Positions 34,058 to 43,571 of a DNA stretch of 64,000 nucleotides are shown here, one piece after another (within the stretch, counting starts at the first letter, position 1; every line of letters begins with the position of its first letter). Source of the stretch: an uncultured Lachnospiraceae bacterium. Lineage in GTDB: Bacteria; Bacillota; Clostridia; Lachnospirales; Lachnospiraceae. The stretch lies in assembly GCA_910579805.1 (NCBI GenBank), contig CAJTWM010000004.1:1-64000 (forward strand), read 5' to 3'. The notes beneath the pieces are model-generated. The model saw only the letters and a list, made by a program, of their open reading frames with translations, did no database searches and was not told where the DNA came from. Position numbers and translations under genes: made by a program.

Positions 34058-34369
34058 TGCCTATGGCAAAAAACAAGAACAGTAATTTTTGTTATATGAC
34101 AAATCAACTTTTGTCTATGTGGTAAGTTCCCATTTTAGGGATTTACCAAACTGAACGGCCTGACAACTGAATTTTCTAATGTTGTTTTTATCCTTGTTTG
34201 GTATTACCCAGATACCAGGCGAGGGTATTTTTGCTTTTTAACAATTTTTAAAAAAAGCGGGTTACCAAACAGGCGGGTAATTGATATTACGTTGCTATCA
34301 AACACCTCTATTTTAAAGACTATGGGAAGATTTTATGACTAAGAATTTGACAGAAAATGAAAAGAAGCC
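34058..34369. other. AT-rich intergenic stretch
   Basis: No gene is supported. A small hairpin ATACC...GGTAT followed by TTTTTG lies near 34214-34234, and short inverted pieces of type TTACCAAAC recur. It joins the permease fragment to a mobilisation-gene relic. Confidence 0.35.
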
Positions 34370-34546
34370 CTTGCAGGCGAAGCACAGTGGCAAAAGCTGC
34401 TGTCCGATTTTATTTCTGACACCTTTATAGCTAAGGGAATGTGTGCGGATGTGGCAATTCACGATCCATATCCTCCAGGTCACAATCCCCATGCTTATAT
34501 CATGCTGACAGTGCGTCTGTTAGATGAAAAAGGGAATTGGCAATAG
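34370..34546 (+). pseudogene. MobA/MobL relaxase fragment
   Basis: The frame reads GMCADVAIHDPYPPGHNPHAYI followed by MLTVRLLDEKGNW. This is the histidine-rich metal-binding motif region of MobA/MobL relaxases, which nick DNA for conjugal transfer. Only about 58 codons remain, with no start and a stop at 34544. It is the relic of a mobilisable element and lies just left of a serine recombinase gene. Confidence 0.7.
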
Positions 34547-34618
34547 AACGAGAAAACCGAAATACGTTCTATCCGGGAACACCTGTGCCAGAAACAGTAA
34601 AAGAACACTAAACGTCAC

Positions 34619-34658
34619 GAACAGGAACGGTAATACCGCCGTTCCTGTTCTCTTTTTT
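34619..34658 (+). terminator. strong terminator before the recombinase gene
   Basis: GAACAGGAACGG (34619-34630) pairs fully with CCGTTCCTGTTC (34639-34650) around an eight-base loop, followed by TCTTTTTT. It isolates the recombinase from upstream transcription. Confidence 0.9.
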
Positions 34659-34662
34659 ATAA

Positions 34663-35304
<642 letters not shown>

Positions 35305-35315
35305 ACAAAAATTAT

Positions 35316-35345
35316 GGCTGTCAAAAGGTGTACCTTTTGACAGCC
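35316..35345 (+). repeat. candidate recombination site 1 (palindromic)
   Basis: The 20-bp core TCAAAAGGTGTACCTTTTGA (35321-35340) is palindromic except for its central dinucleotide GT. It is extended to 30 bp by GGCTG and CAGCC. No T-run follows, so it is not a terminator. A second site with the same core in inverse orientation lies 137 bp to the right. Confidence 0.75.
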
Positions 35346-35359
35346 GCCACAATTCGTTC

Positions 35360-35388
35360 ATTATACAATACAATGCTTGGCGTTACAA
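35360..35388 (-). promoter_or_regulatory. promoter inside the putative invertible segment, currently pointing left
   Basis: On the minus strand, TTGTAA (35388-35383), a 17-bp spacer and TATAAT (35365-35360) form a near-consensus vegetative promoter. It reads out across site 1 into the back of the recombinase gene, away from the acyltransferase operon. After inversion of the segment between the sites it would read right into that operon. Confidence 0.65.
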
Positions 35389-35473
35389 GTAATTTACGCA
35401 CGTTCCCGGAATATTTCCCGACATATATTTGCGATGATTTTCCATCATAATTATTTTTATCAATGTCAGAACT

Positions 35474-35501
35474 ATTATCAAAAGGTACACCTTTTGATAA
35501 T
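35474..35501 (-). repeat. candidate recombination site 2 (palindromic, inverse of site 1)
   Basis: The core TCAAAAGGTACACCTTTTGA (35478-35497) is the exact reverse complement of the site 1 core, so the central dinucleotide is AC instead of GT. Four further bases on each side are also palindromic. Serine recombinases exchange strands at a central dinucleotide, and inverse orientation predicts inversion rather than deletion. Confidence 0.75.
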
Positions 35502-35548
35502 TACTGACAACATTTTAGATATAAATGAATCGGGAGAGGACGAAGCAG

Positions 35549-37003
35549 ATGCAGTTTAATTCTTATATTTTTACATTATACTTCCTGCCAATAGTTACTA
35601 TATTGTATTTTTTATTAAATAAAGCAAGGATAGAAATGGGAAAAATTCTCCTATTAGCAGCTAGTTTTATTTTTTATACGAATTTTGATATTGAAATATC
35701 GAAAGTGCTAATCATAAGCCTTGCGGTAAATATTCTGTTTGTAAAATTAATTCTGAAGTTTATCAATCCACGGCTGCAGAAAATTGGAATGATTTTTCCG
35801 GTAGTTATCAATATTTCGTTACTTCTATATTTCAAATATTCAGACTTTGCAATTACGAATATCAATAATTTTTTAGGCAAGGAATACCCCTTAAAGGAAT
35901 TGATCCTGCCACTAGGCATTAGCTTTTTTACTTTCCAGCAAATAGCATATGTAATTTCTGTATACAGAAAAGAAATACAAAAAATTAATGTACTTGATTA
36001 TCTAATTTATATTTTGTACTTTCCCAAGATTTTAATGGGACCACTTGTTGAACCTGATGATTTTATAGAACAGTTAAACAATCCGGTGTTAAAGAAAATT
36101 GATTGGAATAACATTATTTGGGGAATCAAACTATTCAGTTTCGGTCTGTTCAAAAAGCTGATGATGGCAGACACATTTGCAATGGCAGTTTCATGGGGAT
36201 ATGAAAATTTTGATTCCACGACATCCATGGACTGGATCTTAATTATGCTGTTTTATACCTTCCAGATTTACTTTGACTTTAGCGGATATAGTGATATGGC
36301 CGTAGGTAGTTCCTTAATGCTGAATATTACTTTACCGATCAATTTTGATTCTCCATATAAAGCTGTTTCTGTAAGAGATTTTTGGAAACGATGGCATATC
36401 TCCCTCACAAAATTCTTTACCAAATATATCTATATCCCGCTTGGGGGAAGCAGAAAAGGAAAAATATTCACTTACGTTAATACATTTATTGTGTTTCTTG
36501 TAAGCGGAATTTGGCATGGAGCTAACTGGACTTTTATCTTATGGGGAGTTATATATGGCTTACTGATGATCTTTGACAGAGTTTTTGAAAAATATGAAGA
36601 AAAAATATTTCAACCAGTATGCTGGATTGGTACTTTTTCCATTGTAAATGTTTTGTGGTTACTATTCAGGTCAGACTCAATAGCACAGTGGGTTAGCATA
36701 CTGAAAAAGATACTCTTGTTTCAGAATACGAACTTCAGTGACAAATTAGCTGAGGTATTTGTTTTACCAGAAACTACATTCATCAAGGATGTATTACATA
36801 TTGCCAAATATGCAGATGGTATCCGGGGATTCTGGATGTTCCTAATTCTGTTCTTCGCATTTGGCATAAGTCTGATTCCGGAAAACAATTATAGAAATTT
36901 AAAAAAGGTGTCATTCCCAGTCATTTTCTTGGCCGGAATTGCTTTCACCTGGGCTGTTATATGCATGGGTGGTGAGTCCGTATTTGTTTATTTTAACTTT
37001 TAG
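35549..37003 (+). CDS. MBOAT-family O-acyltransferase (DltB/AlgI-like)
   Basis: The 484-residue membrane protein has about ten or more hydrophobic segments. MBOAT signatures include LPLGISFFTFQQIAYVISVY, FDFSGYSDMAVGSSLML, the WKRWHISLTKFF loop and the catalytic His in VSGIWHGANWTFILWG. Such proteins pass acyl (usually acetyl) groups across the membrane to surface polysaccharide. ATG 35549 is chosen because GGGAGAGGA lies eight bases upstream; ATG 35525 is a weaker option. The next gene encodes an extracytoplasmic SGNH-like partner. Expression probably depends on the orientation of the segment upstream. Confidence 0.88.
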   Translation: MQFNSYIFTLYFLPIVTILYFLLNKARIEMGKILLLAASFIFYTNFDIEISKVLIISLAVNILFVKLILKFINPRLQKIGMIFPVVINISLLLYFKYSDFAITNINNFLGKEYPLKELILPLGISFFTFQQIAYVISVYRKEIQKINVLDYLIYILYFPKILMGPLVEPDDFIEQLNNPVLKKIDWNNIIWGIKLFSFGLFKKLMMADTFAMAVSWGYENFDSTTSMDWILIMLFYTFQIYFDFSGYSDMAVGSSLMLNITLPINFDSPYKAVSVRDFWKRWHISLTKFFTKYIYIPLGGSRKGKIFTYVNTFIVFLVSGIWHGANWTFILWGVIYGLLMIFDRVFEKYEEKIFQPVCWIGTFSIVNVLWLLFRSDSIAQWVSILKKILLFQNTNFSDKLAEVFVLPETTFIKDVLHIAKYADGIRGFWMFLILFFAFGISLIPENNYRNLKKVSFPVIFLAGIAFTWAVICMGGESVFVYFNF

Positions 37004-37020
37004 GGGGGGAGAGTTTAGCT

Positions 37021-38613
37021 ATGAAATCAAAGATTCTACTAATGGAATGGATTGCAGTGGTTACAACATGCCTTTGTATCTGTGCAATCTTTGTTTATAA
37101 AATTGACCCATATTTTCATTACCGCAAGCCTGATACGAAAGAATATTTTTACCGGCTCAACAATCCGAGAAGCCAAAATGACGGCATCAGTAAACACTTT
37201 GATTATGACGCCATGATTACTGGGACATCTATGGTCGAGAATTTCAAAACATCCGAATTTGATGAGATATTTGGGGTCAGATCAATCAAGGTTCCGTATT
37301 CAGGGGCGACATACAAGGAAATAAATGATAATTTGATCATCGCTTTGGATCATAATCCGGAACTAAAGACAATTATACGCGGCTTGGATACGAGAAGATT
37401 TTTTGACAGTGCTGATCTGATGCGTATTGATCTCGGGGTATACCCAACATACCTGTATGATGCCAACCCCTTTAATGATGTCGAATATCTGTTAAACAGG
37501 GATATTATTTTTACAAGAGCATACGATATGGTAAAAGAAAAGGATGATCCAAATGCAACGCAGGGTATCACATCATTTGACGCGTATTGTCGGTGGCAAT
37601 ATAACTATACTTTTGGGATTGATGCTGTGCTGCCGGGCAGAGATATGTCATCCGGGCAAGGTGCAAGTGTTCATCTGACTGATGAGGAACGGAAAATAAT
37701 TTATGAAAATATAACTCAAAATGTTACTTCATTGGCGGCATGCTATCCGGATGTTACTTTTTATTACTTTTTTACTCCTTACAGTATTGTTTGGTGGGCG
37801 CAACTCGTAAATAGTGGTGAGCTTGATAGGCAACTTGAAGCAGAACAATATATTATTGAATTAATTTTGGAACAGCCTAATATCCACCTATACTCTTTTA
37901 ATAATAATACGGAAATAATAACAGACCTCAATAATTACAAAGATGCAACACATTATGGACAGTGGATAAACAGCCTGATGCTTAGATGGATGTATGATGG
38001 AAAATATCTCATCACAAAAGAAAACTACATGAAGTATTTGGAAAAGGAATATAAATTTTATTCAGAATACGATTATACAGGTGCAAACAATCAGGAAGAC
38101 TACGAATCTGATTTTCATGCGGCGGCGATCATAAATCAGGAAATATACGGAGTGGCACCGGAATCATTGCTTGCTTCTGAGAATGTTGAGATTTCTTTGA
38201 ATGGTGCGCAATTACAGTCAGATTTGTATGATAATCAATTAGGAATTATATGTATCGGCAGTCTTTCAAGGGAATCAGGAAGCGAAATCCCTGTTTCTGA
38301 TTATGTAAGAGATACGGAATATATTGGTGCAAAAATTCATGTTAATGACATGAAAGCTCATAGATATTTAGAATTTTATGGTAAAAAAGAATCCAATCAG
38401 GGACAGCCGTCTGTATTTGTCTATAATAGCGAAGGTAAAAAGGTTGTTTCTCTGACAATATCCTGCGGCGATTTGGATGGTGAATGGCATCAATATGTTA
38501 TTGAGCTGCCTAAAATGAAAGGGGAAGCAACAATCATTTTAAACGGCGGTTATATAGACAATACCGGTGGGGAAAATTCGATATATTGTTTCGGAAATGT
38601 GACTTTGTACTGA
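37021..38613 (+). CDS. SGNH/AlgX-like extracytoplasmic partner of the MBOAT protein
   Basis: The 530-residue protein has one N-terminal membrane helix (EWIAVVTTCLCICAIFVYKI), then an SGNH-hydrolase-like domain: MITGTSMVENFKTSEF holds the putative Ser nucleophile block, and DATHYGQWIN has the Asp-His pair of the final block. Residues about 390-530 form a beta-rich module (AKIHVNDMKAHRYLEFYGKK, ATIILNGGYIDNTGG) that may bind carbohydrate. It lies 17 bases after the MBOAT gene behind GGGGGGAGAG. MBOAT plus SGNH pairs complete O-acetylation of secreted or wall polysaccharides in known systems; the target here is unknown. Confidence 0.75.
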   Translation: MKSKILLMEWIAVVTTCLCICAIFVYKIDPYFHYRKPDTKEYFYRLNNPRSQNDGISKHFDYDAMITGTSMVENFKTSEFDEIFGVRSIKVPYSGATYKEINDNLIIALDHNPELKTIIRGLDTRRFFDSADLMRIDLGVYPTYLYDANPFNDVEYLLNRDIIFTRAYDMVKEKDDPNATQGITSFDAYCRWQYNYTFGIDAVLPGRDMSSGQGASVHLTDEERKIIYENITQNVTSLAACYPDVTFYYFFTPYSIVWWAQLVNSGELDRQLEAEQYIIELILEQPNIHLYSFNNNTEIITDLNNYKDATHYGQWINSLMLRWMYDGKYLITKENYMKYLEKEYKFYSEYDYTGANNQEDYESDFHAAAIINQEIYGVAPESLLASENVEISLNGAQLQSDLYDNQLGIICIGSLSRESGSEIPVSDYVRDTEYIGAKIHVNDMKAHRYLEFYGKKESNQGQPSVFVYNSEGKKVVSLTISCGDLDGEWHQYVIELPKMKGEATIILNGGYIDNTGGENSIYCFGNVTLY

Positions 38614-38661
38614 TTTATTTGTTCAGACAGACAAATATCCTTATGAAAATTCGTAATGGGA

Positions 38662-38708
38662 ATCCCCCTATCCAGGCAAGTATGAAATACGCTCTAGGAT
38701 AGGGGGAT
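38662..38708. terminator. hairpin between convergent operons
   Basis: ATCCCCCTATCC (38662-38673) pairs fully with GGATAGGGGGAT (38697-38708). T-runs are weak on both sides, but its place between the ends of convergent genes suggests a two-way transcription block. Confidence 0.65.
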
Positions 38709-38762
38709 CCTTTCCGACAGCCCCTGTAAGTTTACCTTCCCTGCTTATTCTGCCTGGGAAAT

Positions 38763-40757
38763 TCAATACCTGCTTCTCTTACTTTTTATCAATAGCTGAA
38801 CTTCATAAGGATTTAAAAATTCTTCTTTTTCACCTTCCAAAAGCGTATACATACCGTGTAAATGGTAGACCTGCCTTTCATTCGTATGATTGATGATAAA
38901 CAGCCATATGCTGTCGTCGTTTTCACGCGTCATCATTTCCACGCCTTCCGCCGCCGTACCGAGCGGTTCAATACCGCATGTTTTCAGAAAGTAGTCCGTC
39001 AGATCTGCCATAAGGTCGTCGCCCGGCTCCGTACCTACATACCATGTGATGCCGTTTCCATAAGAATTTTCTGTTATTGCGGGAGACTGTCTGTAAAAGC
39101 CGGTGGTGTATTCGGCAATTTGTTTTGCTTTTCCGAGGGTGATGATGTCACACCACTTTTCGGCTTCATATTCTCTGCTGTTATAGAATACGCCTCCGGT
39201 GGTTTCGAGGAGGCAGTCGTATTCGGGTACTTCAATGCCGCAGATTTCACTAAGCCTTCCCGGGAGTTCCCGATCCGTCATGCATAAGTTTGTCGCATCC
39301 TTTACGCCTGTCCGCATTGTCAGTACCAAATGCCCACCGTTCGCCACATAATCGATATAGTGTTGTTCCAATTGGGGAGTCATTAAGTATTGAAGCGGCG
39401 CAATCACCAGTTTGTAGGAGGATAAATCATCCATACCCCGGACAAAATCTACGGGAATCTTTTTGTTGTATAATGCCTTATGGTACTTTTGAAGTTGTTC
39501 CACATAGCAAAGCTCAGGGTGGTTTGGCTGGATATCAAAAGCATAATTTTGACGGAAACTATGGACTATGGCAACTTCCGGATGGGGCATTGTTCCTTCA
39601 AAGTCATCCATATGCTTTGAAAAAGTATGCGTTAACTGTCTGGCCTCATTATAAATTCTGCCGGGATTTCCGCTGTGTCCCAGGATTCCGTGCCAGTATT
39701 GTTCCGTACCCATGGCGCATGTCCGCCACCTGAAAAATACTACGGCGTCAGCGCCGTGTGCTACGGACTGCATGGCCCATGCGGACATTTGTCCGGGTTC
39801 CAAAGCCCTTCCCATGATCTCCCATCCGGACATACCGGACTGCTGTTCCATCATCCAAAAAGGTTGTTTTTTATAGCCCCGGACCACGTCGTGGGAGGCA
39901 GCCAGCCCGCTGTCAGGATGGGCCTGCGGTTTCTGCCAGTGACCGGCAGGATAAATGTCGTTGGACACAAAATCCAAAAGTTTACCAAGATCATAATAAT
40001 TTACTTTATTGTCAAAACACATGTAATTGTGTGTAATGAAATGTTCCGGACAGTTTGCCCGGATAATGTCTGCCTGCCATTTTGCAAAATCTACTATCAA
40101 ATCGGAGCAGAAACATTTCCAATCGAGCATGGCGGAAGGGTTTTCACCTACCGCGGTGATCAGGGGAGTGCCGATCTGGGAAAAATTGTTAAATCCCTGA
40201 CTCCAGAATGCGGTTCCCCACGCATCGTTCAGGGTTTCTATTTTGCCGTATTTTATTTTCAGCCATTGCTGGAATTTGGCTTTGCAGGAATTACACATAC
40301 ATAAGTCATAATGGGAATTGCCAAGTTCGTTGTCGATCTGCCATCCGATCACGCCCGGATTTTCAGCAAATCTTTTGGAAAAAGCGGTAACAAATCGTTT
40401 GATGTGTCCGCGGTAAACCTCGTTAGACTGGCAGTCGTGGTGCCTGCCGCCAAAATGTCTGCGCCGTCCCTCTCTGTCAATGGGCTGGATCTCCGGATTT
40501 CTTTCGATGATCCATGCCGGGGGCGCCGCCGTAGGGGTCCCGAGTATGGATTTGATTCCGTATTTATCAAGCAGCGCTACGGCCTCTTCCAACCATTCAA
40601 AATGAAAAACACCTTCGGAAGGTTCCATTTTAAACCATGAAAATTCAGCCATCCGTACGACCTGAACGCCCATTTCCTGCATAAGTTTTGCATCGGTTTC
40701 CCAGCGTTCCTTAGGCCAGTGTTCGGGATAATAATCTACTCCAAAATGTATGCTCAT
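38763..40757 (-). CDS. beta-galactosidase, glycoside hydrolase family 42
   Basis: The 664-residue protein is a GH42 enzyme: it begins GVDYYPEHWP, has the acid/base Glu144 in GWQIDNELGNSHYD and the nucleophile Glu304 in FWMMEQQSGMSGW. A cysteine cluster (C109, C153, C155, C158) matches the structural zinc site of the family. Domains run from the TIM barrel (1-390) through the trimerisation domain (VAIVHSFRQNYAFDIQ) to a C-terminal beta domain. It hydrolyses terminal beta-galactosides, often from arabinogalactan oligosaccharides, which fits the arabinose genes nearby. AGGAGG precedes ATG 40757. No secretion signal is seen, so it acts in the cytoplasm. Confidence 0.93.
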   Translation of the reverse strand: MSIHFGVDYYPEHWPKERWETDAKLMQEMGVQVVRMAEFSWFKMEPSEGVFHFEWLEEAVALLDKYGIKSILGTPTAAPPAWIIERNPEIQPIDREGRRRHFGGRHHDCQSNEVYRGHIKRFVTAFSKRFAENPGVIGWQIDNELGNSHYDLCMCNSCKAKFQQWLKIKYGKIETLNDAWGTAFWSQGFNNFSQIGTPLITAVGENPSAMLDWKCFCSDLIVDFAKWQADIIRANCPEHFITHNYMCFDNKVNYYDLGKLLDFVSNDIYPAGHWQKPQAHPDSGLAASHDVVRGYKKQPFWMMEQQSGMSGWEIMGRALEPGQMSAWAMQSVAHGADAVVFFRWRTCAMGTEQYWHGILGHSGNPGRIYNEARQLTHTFSKHMDDFEGTMPHPEVAIVHSFRQNYAFDIQPNHPELCYVEQLQKYHKALYNKKIPVDFVRGMDDLSSYKLVIAPLQYLMTPQLEQHYIDYVANGGHLVLTMRTGVKDATNLCMTDRELPGRLSEICGIEVPEYDCLLETTGGVFYNSREYEAEKWCDIITLGKAKQIAEYTTGFYRQSPAITENSYGNGITWYVGTEPGDDLMADLTDYFLKTCGIEPLGTAAEGVEMMTRENDDSIWLFIINHTNERQVYHLHGMYTLLEGEKEEFLNPYEVQLLIKSKRSRY

Positions 40758-40777
40758 ATGTGAGTCCTCCTATCGGG

Positions 40778-41935
40778 CTAATATAAATTTTTTACTGCTA
40801 ATTTTGTATATAATACAACTTTGTCACCCTGTTTAATCACGGTAGAACCGGAAGGAATGATGACGTTGTTTTTTCGCTTGATCAAAACGATCAGCGTCTG
40901 TCTGGAAATATCCAGATCTTTGATGGGATTTCCGACCCATTCATGGTTTTCCTTGATCAGGATTTCCCGCAGGTCGATTTTCTCTTCCTGCCGGAATGAT
41001 TCTGCCGCAAGCACTAATCTGTCGGCAGGGTATATGAGGGTGTTCCCTTTGGGGATAATGGTATCCCTGCCCCTGATGATAACTGCAAGGATCAGCCCGG
41101 AAGGAAGATTTAGATCTTTTATCGCGTGGTTTTTCCAGTTATGTTTCTCATCGATATACAGACTGATGAAACTGACATCGTTTTCCTCGGCATAAGTGCT
41201 CATTGACTTTATCTTCGTATATTGTTCCACAAATCCCGCGCTTATAATACCGGTGGGGATCGCGACAACGCCGACTCCTAGAAACGCTATGACGATGGCC
41301 ATGCATTTTCCCAGTGCCGTGATGGGATAGATGTCGCCGTAGCCCACCGTTAACAGAGTGGACATGCTCCACCATACGCCTGAAAAGGCATTTTTAAACT
41401 GTTCCGGCTGGGCGCCGTGTTCGGCGCTGTACATGCATAAAGAGGATGCGAACATCAGGATCAGTATGATAAAGACGGAAGACAGTATTTGGTTTTTCTT
41501 TTCAATAAAAACGGTAGTGATCACATGAAAAGAATCGTACTGTTTGTTGATCCTGAACAAATGGAAGATCCTCACGACCCGGAGCATACGGAATACAATG
41601 AAACCGGATAAAAAGAAAAAGGGCAGTATGGCAAGCAGATCGATGATCCCGTCGTAGGATAAGATGAATCTCCATACGGACCGCCCCTTACTGCAGTCAG
41701 GATATAAATATTCGGACGTCCATATTCTCAGGGCGTATTCCAAACAGAAAACGACAATCGTGGCCATTTCCATAAGATGAAGGATGTCATAGTAAGGACT
41801 CATTTCATCAAAAGTCTCTAAGAATAGAACCGCAATATTTAACACAATGGTGACGGAGATAAAAATATCAAACGTTTTACTTAAGCTGTCCTCCCGGTTT
41901 CCGATCTGAATCAGTTCAAAAATTCTTTTTTTCAT
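40778..41935 (-). CDS. voltage-gated-type potassium channel with RCK_C domains
   Basis: The 385-residue protein has an S1-S4 set (VTIVLNIAVLFLETF, TIVVFCLEYALRIW, AILPFFFLSGFIVFRMLRVV with an arginine-bearing S4) and a pore with filter TVGYGDIYP. Two C-terminal TrkA-C-like regulatory domains follow (residues about 245-315 and 320-385), each with a DLxxPSGLIL/LDISRQTLIV pattern. It passes K+ across the cytoplasmic membrane, gated through the cytosolic domains. ATG 41935 is used; a TTG at 41941 is possible. It ends 20 bases before the beta-galactosidase start, so the two may be co-transcribed. Confidence 0.88.
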   Translation of the reverse strand: MKKRIFELIQIGNREDSLSKTFDIFISVTIVLNIAVLFLETFDEMSPYYDILHLMEMATIVVFCLEYALRIWTSEYLYPDCSKGRSVWRFILSYDGIIDLLAILPFFFLSGFIVFRMLRVVRIFHLFRINKQYDSFHVITTVFIEKKNQILSSVFIILILMFASSLCMYSAEHGAQPEQFKNAFSGVWWSMSTLLTVGYGDIYPITALGKCMAIVIAFLGVGVVAIPTGIISAGFVEQYTKIKSMSTYAEENDVSFISLYIDEKHNWKNHAIKDLNLPSGLILAVIIRGRDTIIPKGNTLIYPADRLVLAAESFRQEEKIDLREILIKENHEWVGNPIKDLDISRQTLIVLIKRKNNVIIPSGSTVIKQGDKVVLYTKLAVKNLY

Positions 41936-41977
41936 AAGCAATAGATTCCAATACTGTATTTACAGGCTTATTCTGCA

Positions 41978-42021
41978 CGAAAAACACTCCTGACTCATGA
42001 GATTACGGTTCAGGAGTGTTT
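41978..42021 (-). terminator. terminator of the cytidylate-kinase-like gene
   Basis: AAACACTCCTGA and TCAGGAGTGTTT pair over 12 bp. Read on the minus strand, the stem is followed by TTTTT. It lies 15 bases after the stop of the leftward gene. Confidence 0.85.
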
Positions 42022-42035
42022 GTGGGGCCGATTTT

Positions 42036-42650
42036 TTATCCGGAGGCGGATACGGCGTCTATTAATAGTTTTGTACATACTTCGATTCCAAGATTTCCGC
42101 TGTTTAAGCACATATCAAAATAGGCAGGATTTCCCCATTCCCATTTGGTGACGGAATTATAGAAATCTTTCCTCCGCTTATCATATTTTTTCATTGTACT
42201 TTCTACCTCGGACCGGTCCAATCCTTCTTTTTCGATGGCCCTTTTCATGCGCGTTTCCGTATCCGCATGGATAAAGACCTTCAGACAGTCGTCCCTGTCT
42301 TTTAGGATATGGCTGGCGGCACGGCCTACGATAACGCAGCCGCCGTGGTTAGCGGCCTTTTCGATAATGTTTTTTTCTTCTTCAAAGAGTTTGTCTGCCA
42401 TAGGCAGGTCTTTTTCGCTTGGACCGCCCCCAAAAGGAGAGGATTTGGTAAGATTAAAGATAAAGCCTCCGGAGGAAGTCTCTTCAAGGCTTTCAATGTA
42501 AATAGCGGGAATTTTAAGGTTTTTGGCAGATTCCGTAAGGATATTTCTGTCATATAACTTATATCCTAAAGCCCCGGCAAGCCGTTTGCCGATTTCGTTG
42601 CCTCCGCTCGCGTACAGACGCTCAATTGCAATCACATGATACATTCGCAT
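42036..42650 (-). CDS. cytidylate-kinase-like protein
   Basis: The 204-residue protein begins VIAIERLYASGGNEIGKRLA, then YKLYDRNIL. It has a glycine-rich ATP-binding loop and a GGCVIVGRAASHILKDRDDC segment, as in the cytidylate kinase-like family (distinct from Cmk). It probably phosphorylates a nucleotide or small molecule; the substrate is not known for this family. Standalone members are common in Lachnospiraceae. AAAGGAG precedes ATG 42650. Confidence 0.75.
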   Translation of the reverse strand: MRMYHVIAIERLYASGGNEIGKRLAGALGYKLYDRNILTESAKNLKIPAIYIESLEETSSGGFIFNLTKSSPFGGGPSEKDLPMADKLFEEEKNIIEKAANHGGCVIVGRAASHILKDRDDCLKVFIHADTETRMKRAIEKEGLDRSEVESTMKKYDKRRKDFYNSVTKWEWGNPAYFDMCLNSGNLGIEVCTKLLIDAVSASG

Positions 42651-42726
42651 TCTCCTTTCTACCGCAAAATTAAGATACTTTTATTATAACGGTTCTTTGA
42701 ATTTCCCTCAATATTTAACTTGTACT

Positions 42727-42782
42727 TAATTTATAATTTCCCTATCCTGATTGGATGCCTGCCTGCCGGCAAATAAGGGTTA
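42727..42782 (-). repeat. degenerate single copy of the hairpin repeat
   Basis: AATTTCCCTATCCTGATTGG, then GCCTGCCTGCCGGC and AAGGGTTAAC follow the order of the two copies at 32.9 kb in the same orientation, with a shortened middle. The final GTTAAC contains the stop codon of the esterase gene. Confidence 0.55.
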
Positions 42783-43571
42783 ACCGTTCAGCCACCACTT
42801 CAGCACATCCTGTATTTTTGCGTCCCAGTACTGCCATTGGTGATCGCCGCCGGATTGTTCGCATGTCAGGGAATATCCCAGCTTTTTTACATGCTCCCAT
42901 ACGAGCAGGTTTCCTTCATACAAAAAGTCTTCCGTGCCGCACCAGGCATAGAGTCTGGGAAGCTCCTTCTTTTGTGCCGCCAGCTTATCTGCTAACGTAA
43001 TAATTTCGTTATCGGACCCTTTCAGATCTTCCAAACTTCCGAAGATCCCTGTAAGAAGCGGTGTCAAACGGGGATTTTCGCGCTGGCTTCTTTGATAGTC
43101 GCTTATAATGTCCAGCGCTCCCGACAAAGAAGCCGCCGCCCCGAACGTATCGCTTGCGCCAAGGGCGAGTTTCCATGCGCCGTAACCGCCCATGGACAGT
43201 CCGGCGGCCAAAGTATCTTCCTTTTGGTCGGACATGTTAGGGAAAAATTCCAGGCATATGGAGGGAAGTTCTTTTGAAATAAAAGTCCAGTACCGCATCC
43301 CGTATGTGGTATCCGTGTAAAAGCCTAAATGTGTTGTAGGCATGACCACTGCGATCCCGAGATCGCTTACATAACGTTCTATCGAGGTTCTGCGCTGCCA
43401 GATCGTGTGGTCGTCGCTCATGCCATGAAGCAGATACATCGTTTTATATTTTCCTTGGACAGTCCGTCCTTCCATGCCGATCTGTCCGTGGGTCTGCTGG
43501 GGTAAGATAACGTCCATGTTTACGCTCATGCCAAGAACATCCGAAAAAAAATCTACATGCATTAAAGCCAT
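42780..43571 (-). CDS. esterase, alpha/beta hydrolase (EstA/esterase-D-like)
   Basis: The 263-residue protein has the esterase fold markers YLLHGMSDDHTIWQRRTSIE, the nucleophile elbow AGLSMGGYGAWKLAL and a late histidine in SGGDHQWQYWDAKIQ. It resembles tributyrin esterases and feruloyl/acetyl-xylan-type esterases that remove short acyl groups. ATG 43571 has GGAGG close upstream; the frame is open to 43601. Near arabinose and beta-galactoside genes it may deacylate plant oligosaccharides, which is inference. Confidence 0.85.
   Translation of the reverse strand: MALMHVDFFSDVLGMSVNMDVILPQQTHGQIGMEGRTVQGKYKTMYLLHGMSDDHTIWQRRTSIERYVSDLGIAVVMPTTHLGFYTDTTYGMRYWTFISKELPSICLEFFPNMSDQKEDTLAAGLSMGGYGAWKLALGASDTFGAAASLSGALDIISDYQRSQRENPRLTPLLTGIFGSLEDLKGSDNEIITLADKLAAQKKELPRLYAWCGTEDFLYEGNLLVWEHVKKLGYSLTCEQSGGDHQWQYWDAKIQDVLKWWLNG

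Noticed and set aside
35316..35345. Rho-independent terminator of the recombinase
   Set aside because: The palindrome is followed by CGCCACAATT and not by a T-run, and its core is repeated as an exact inverse at 35478-35497.
35337..35366. Rightward promoter TTGACA...TTATAC from site 1
   Set aside because: The -35 is perfect, but the -10 is poor and the spacing is 18; the minus-strand promoter over the same bases is much closer to consensus. It could still give basal expression of the acyltransferase operon.
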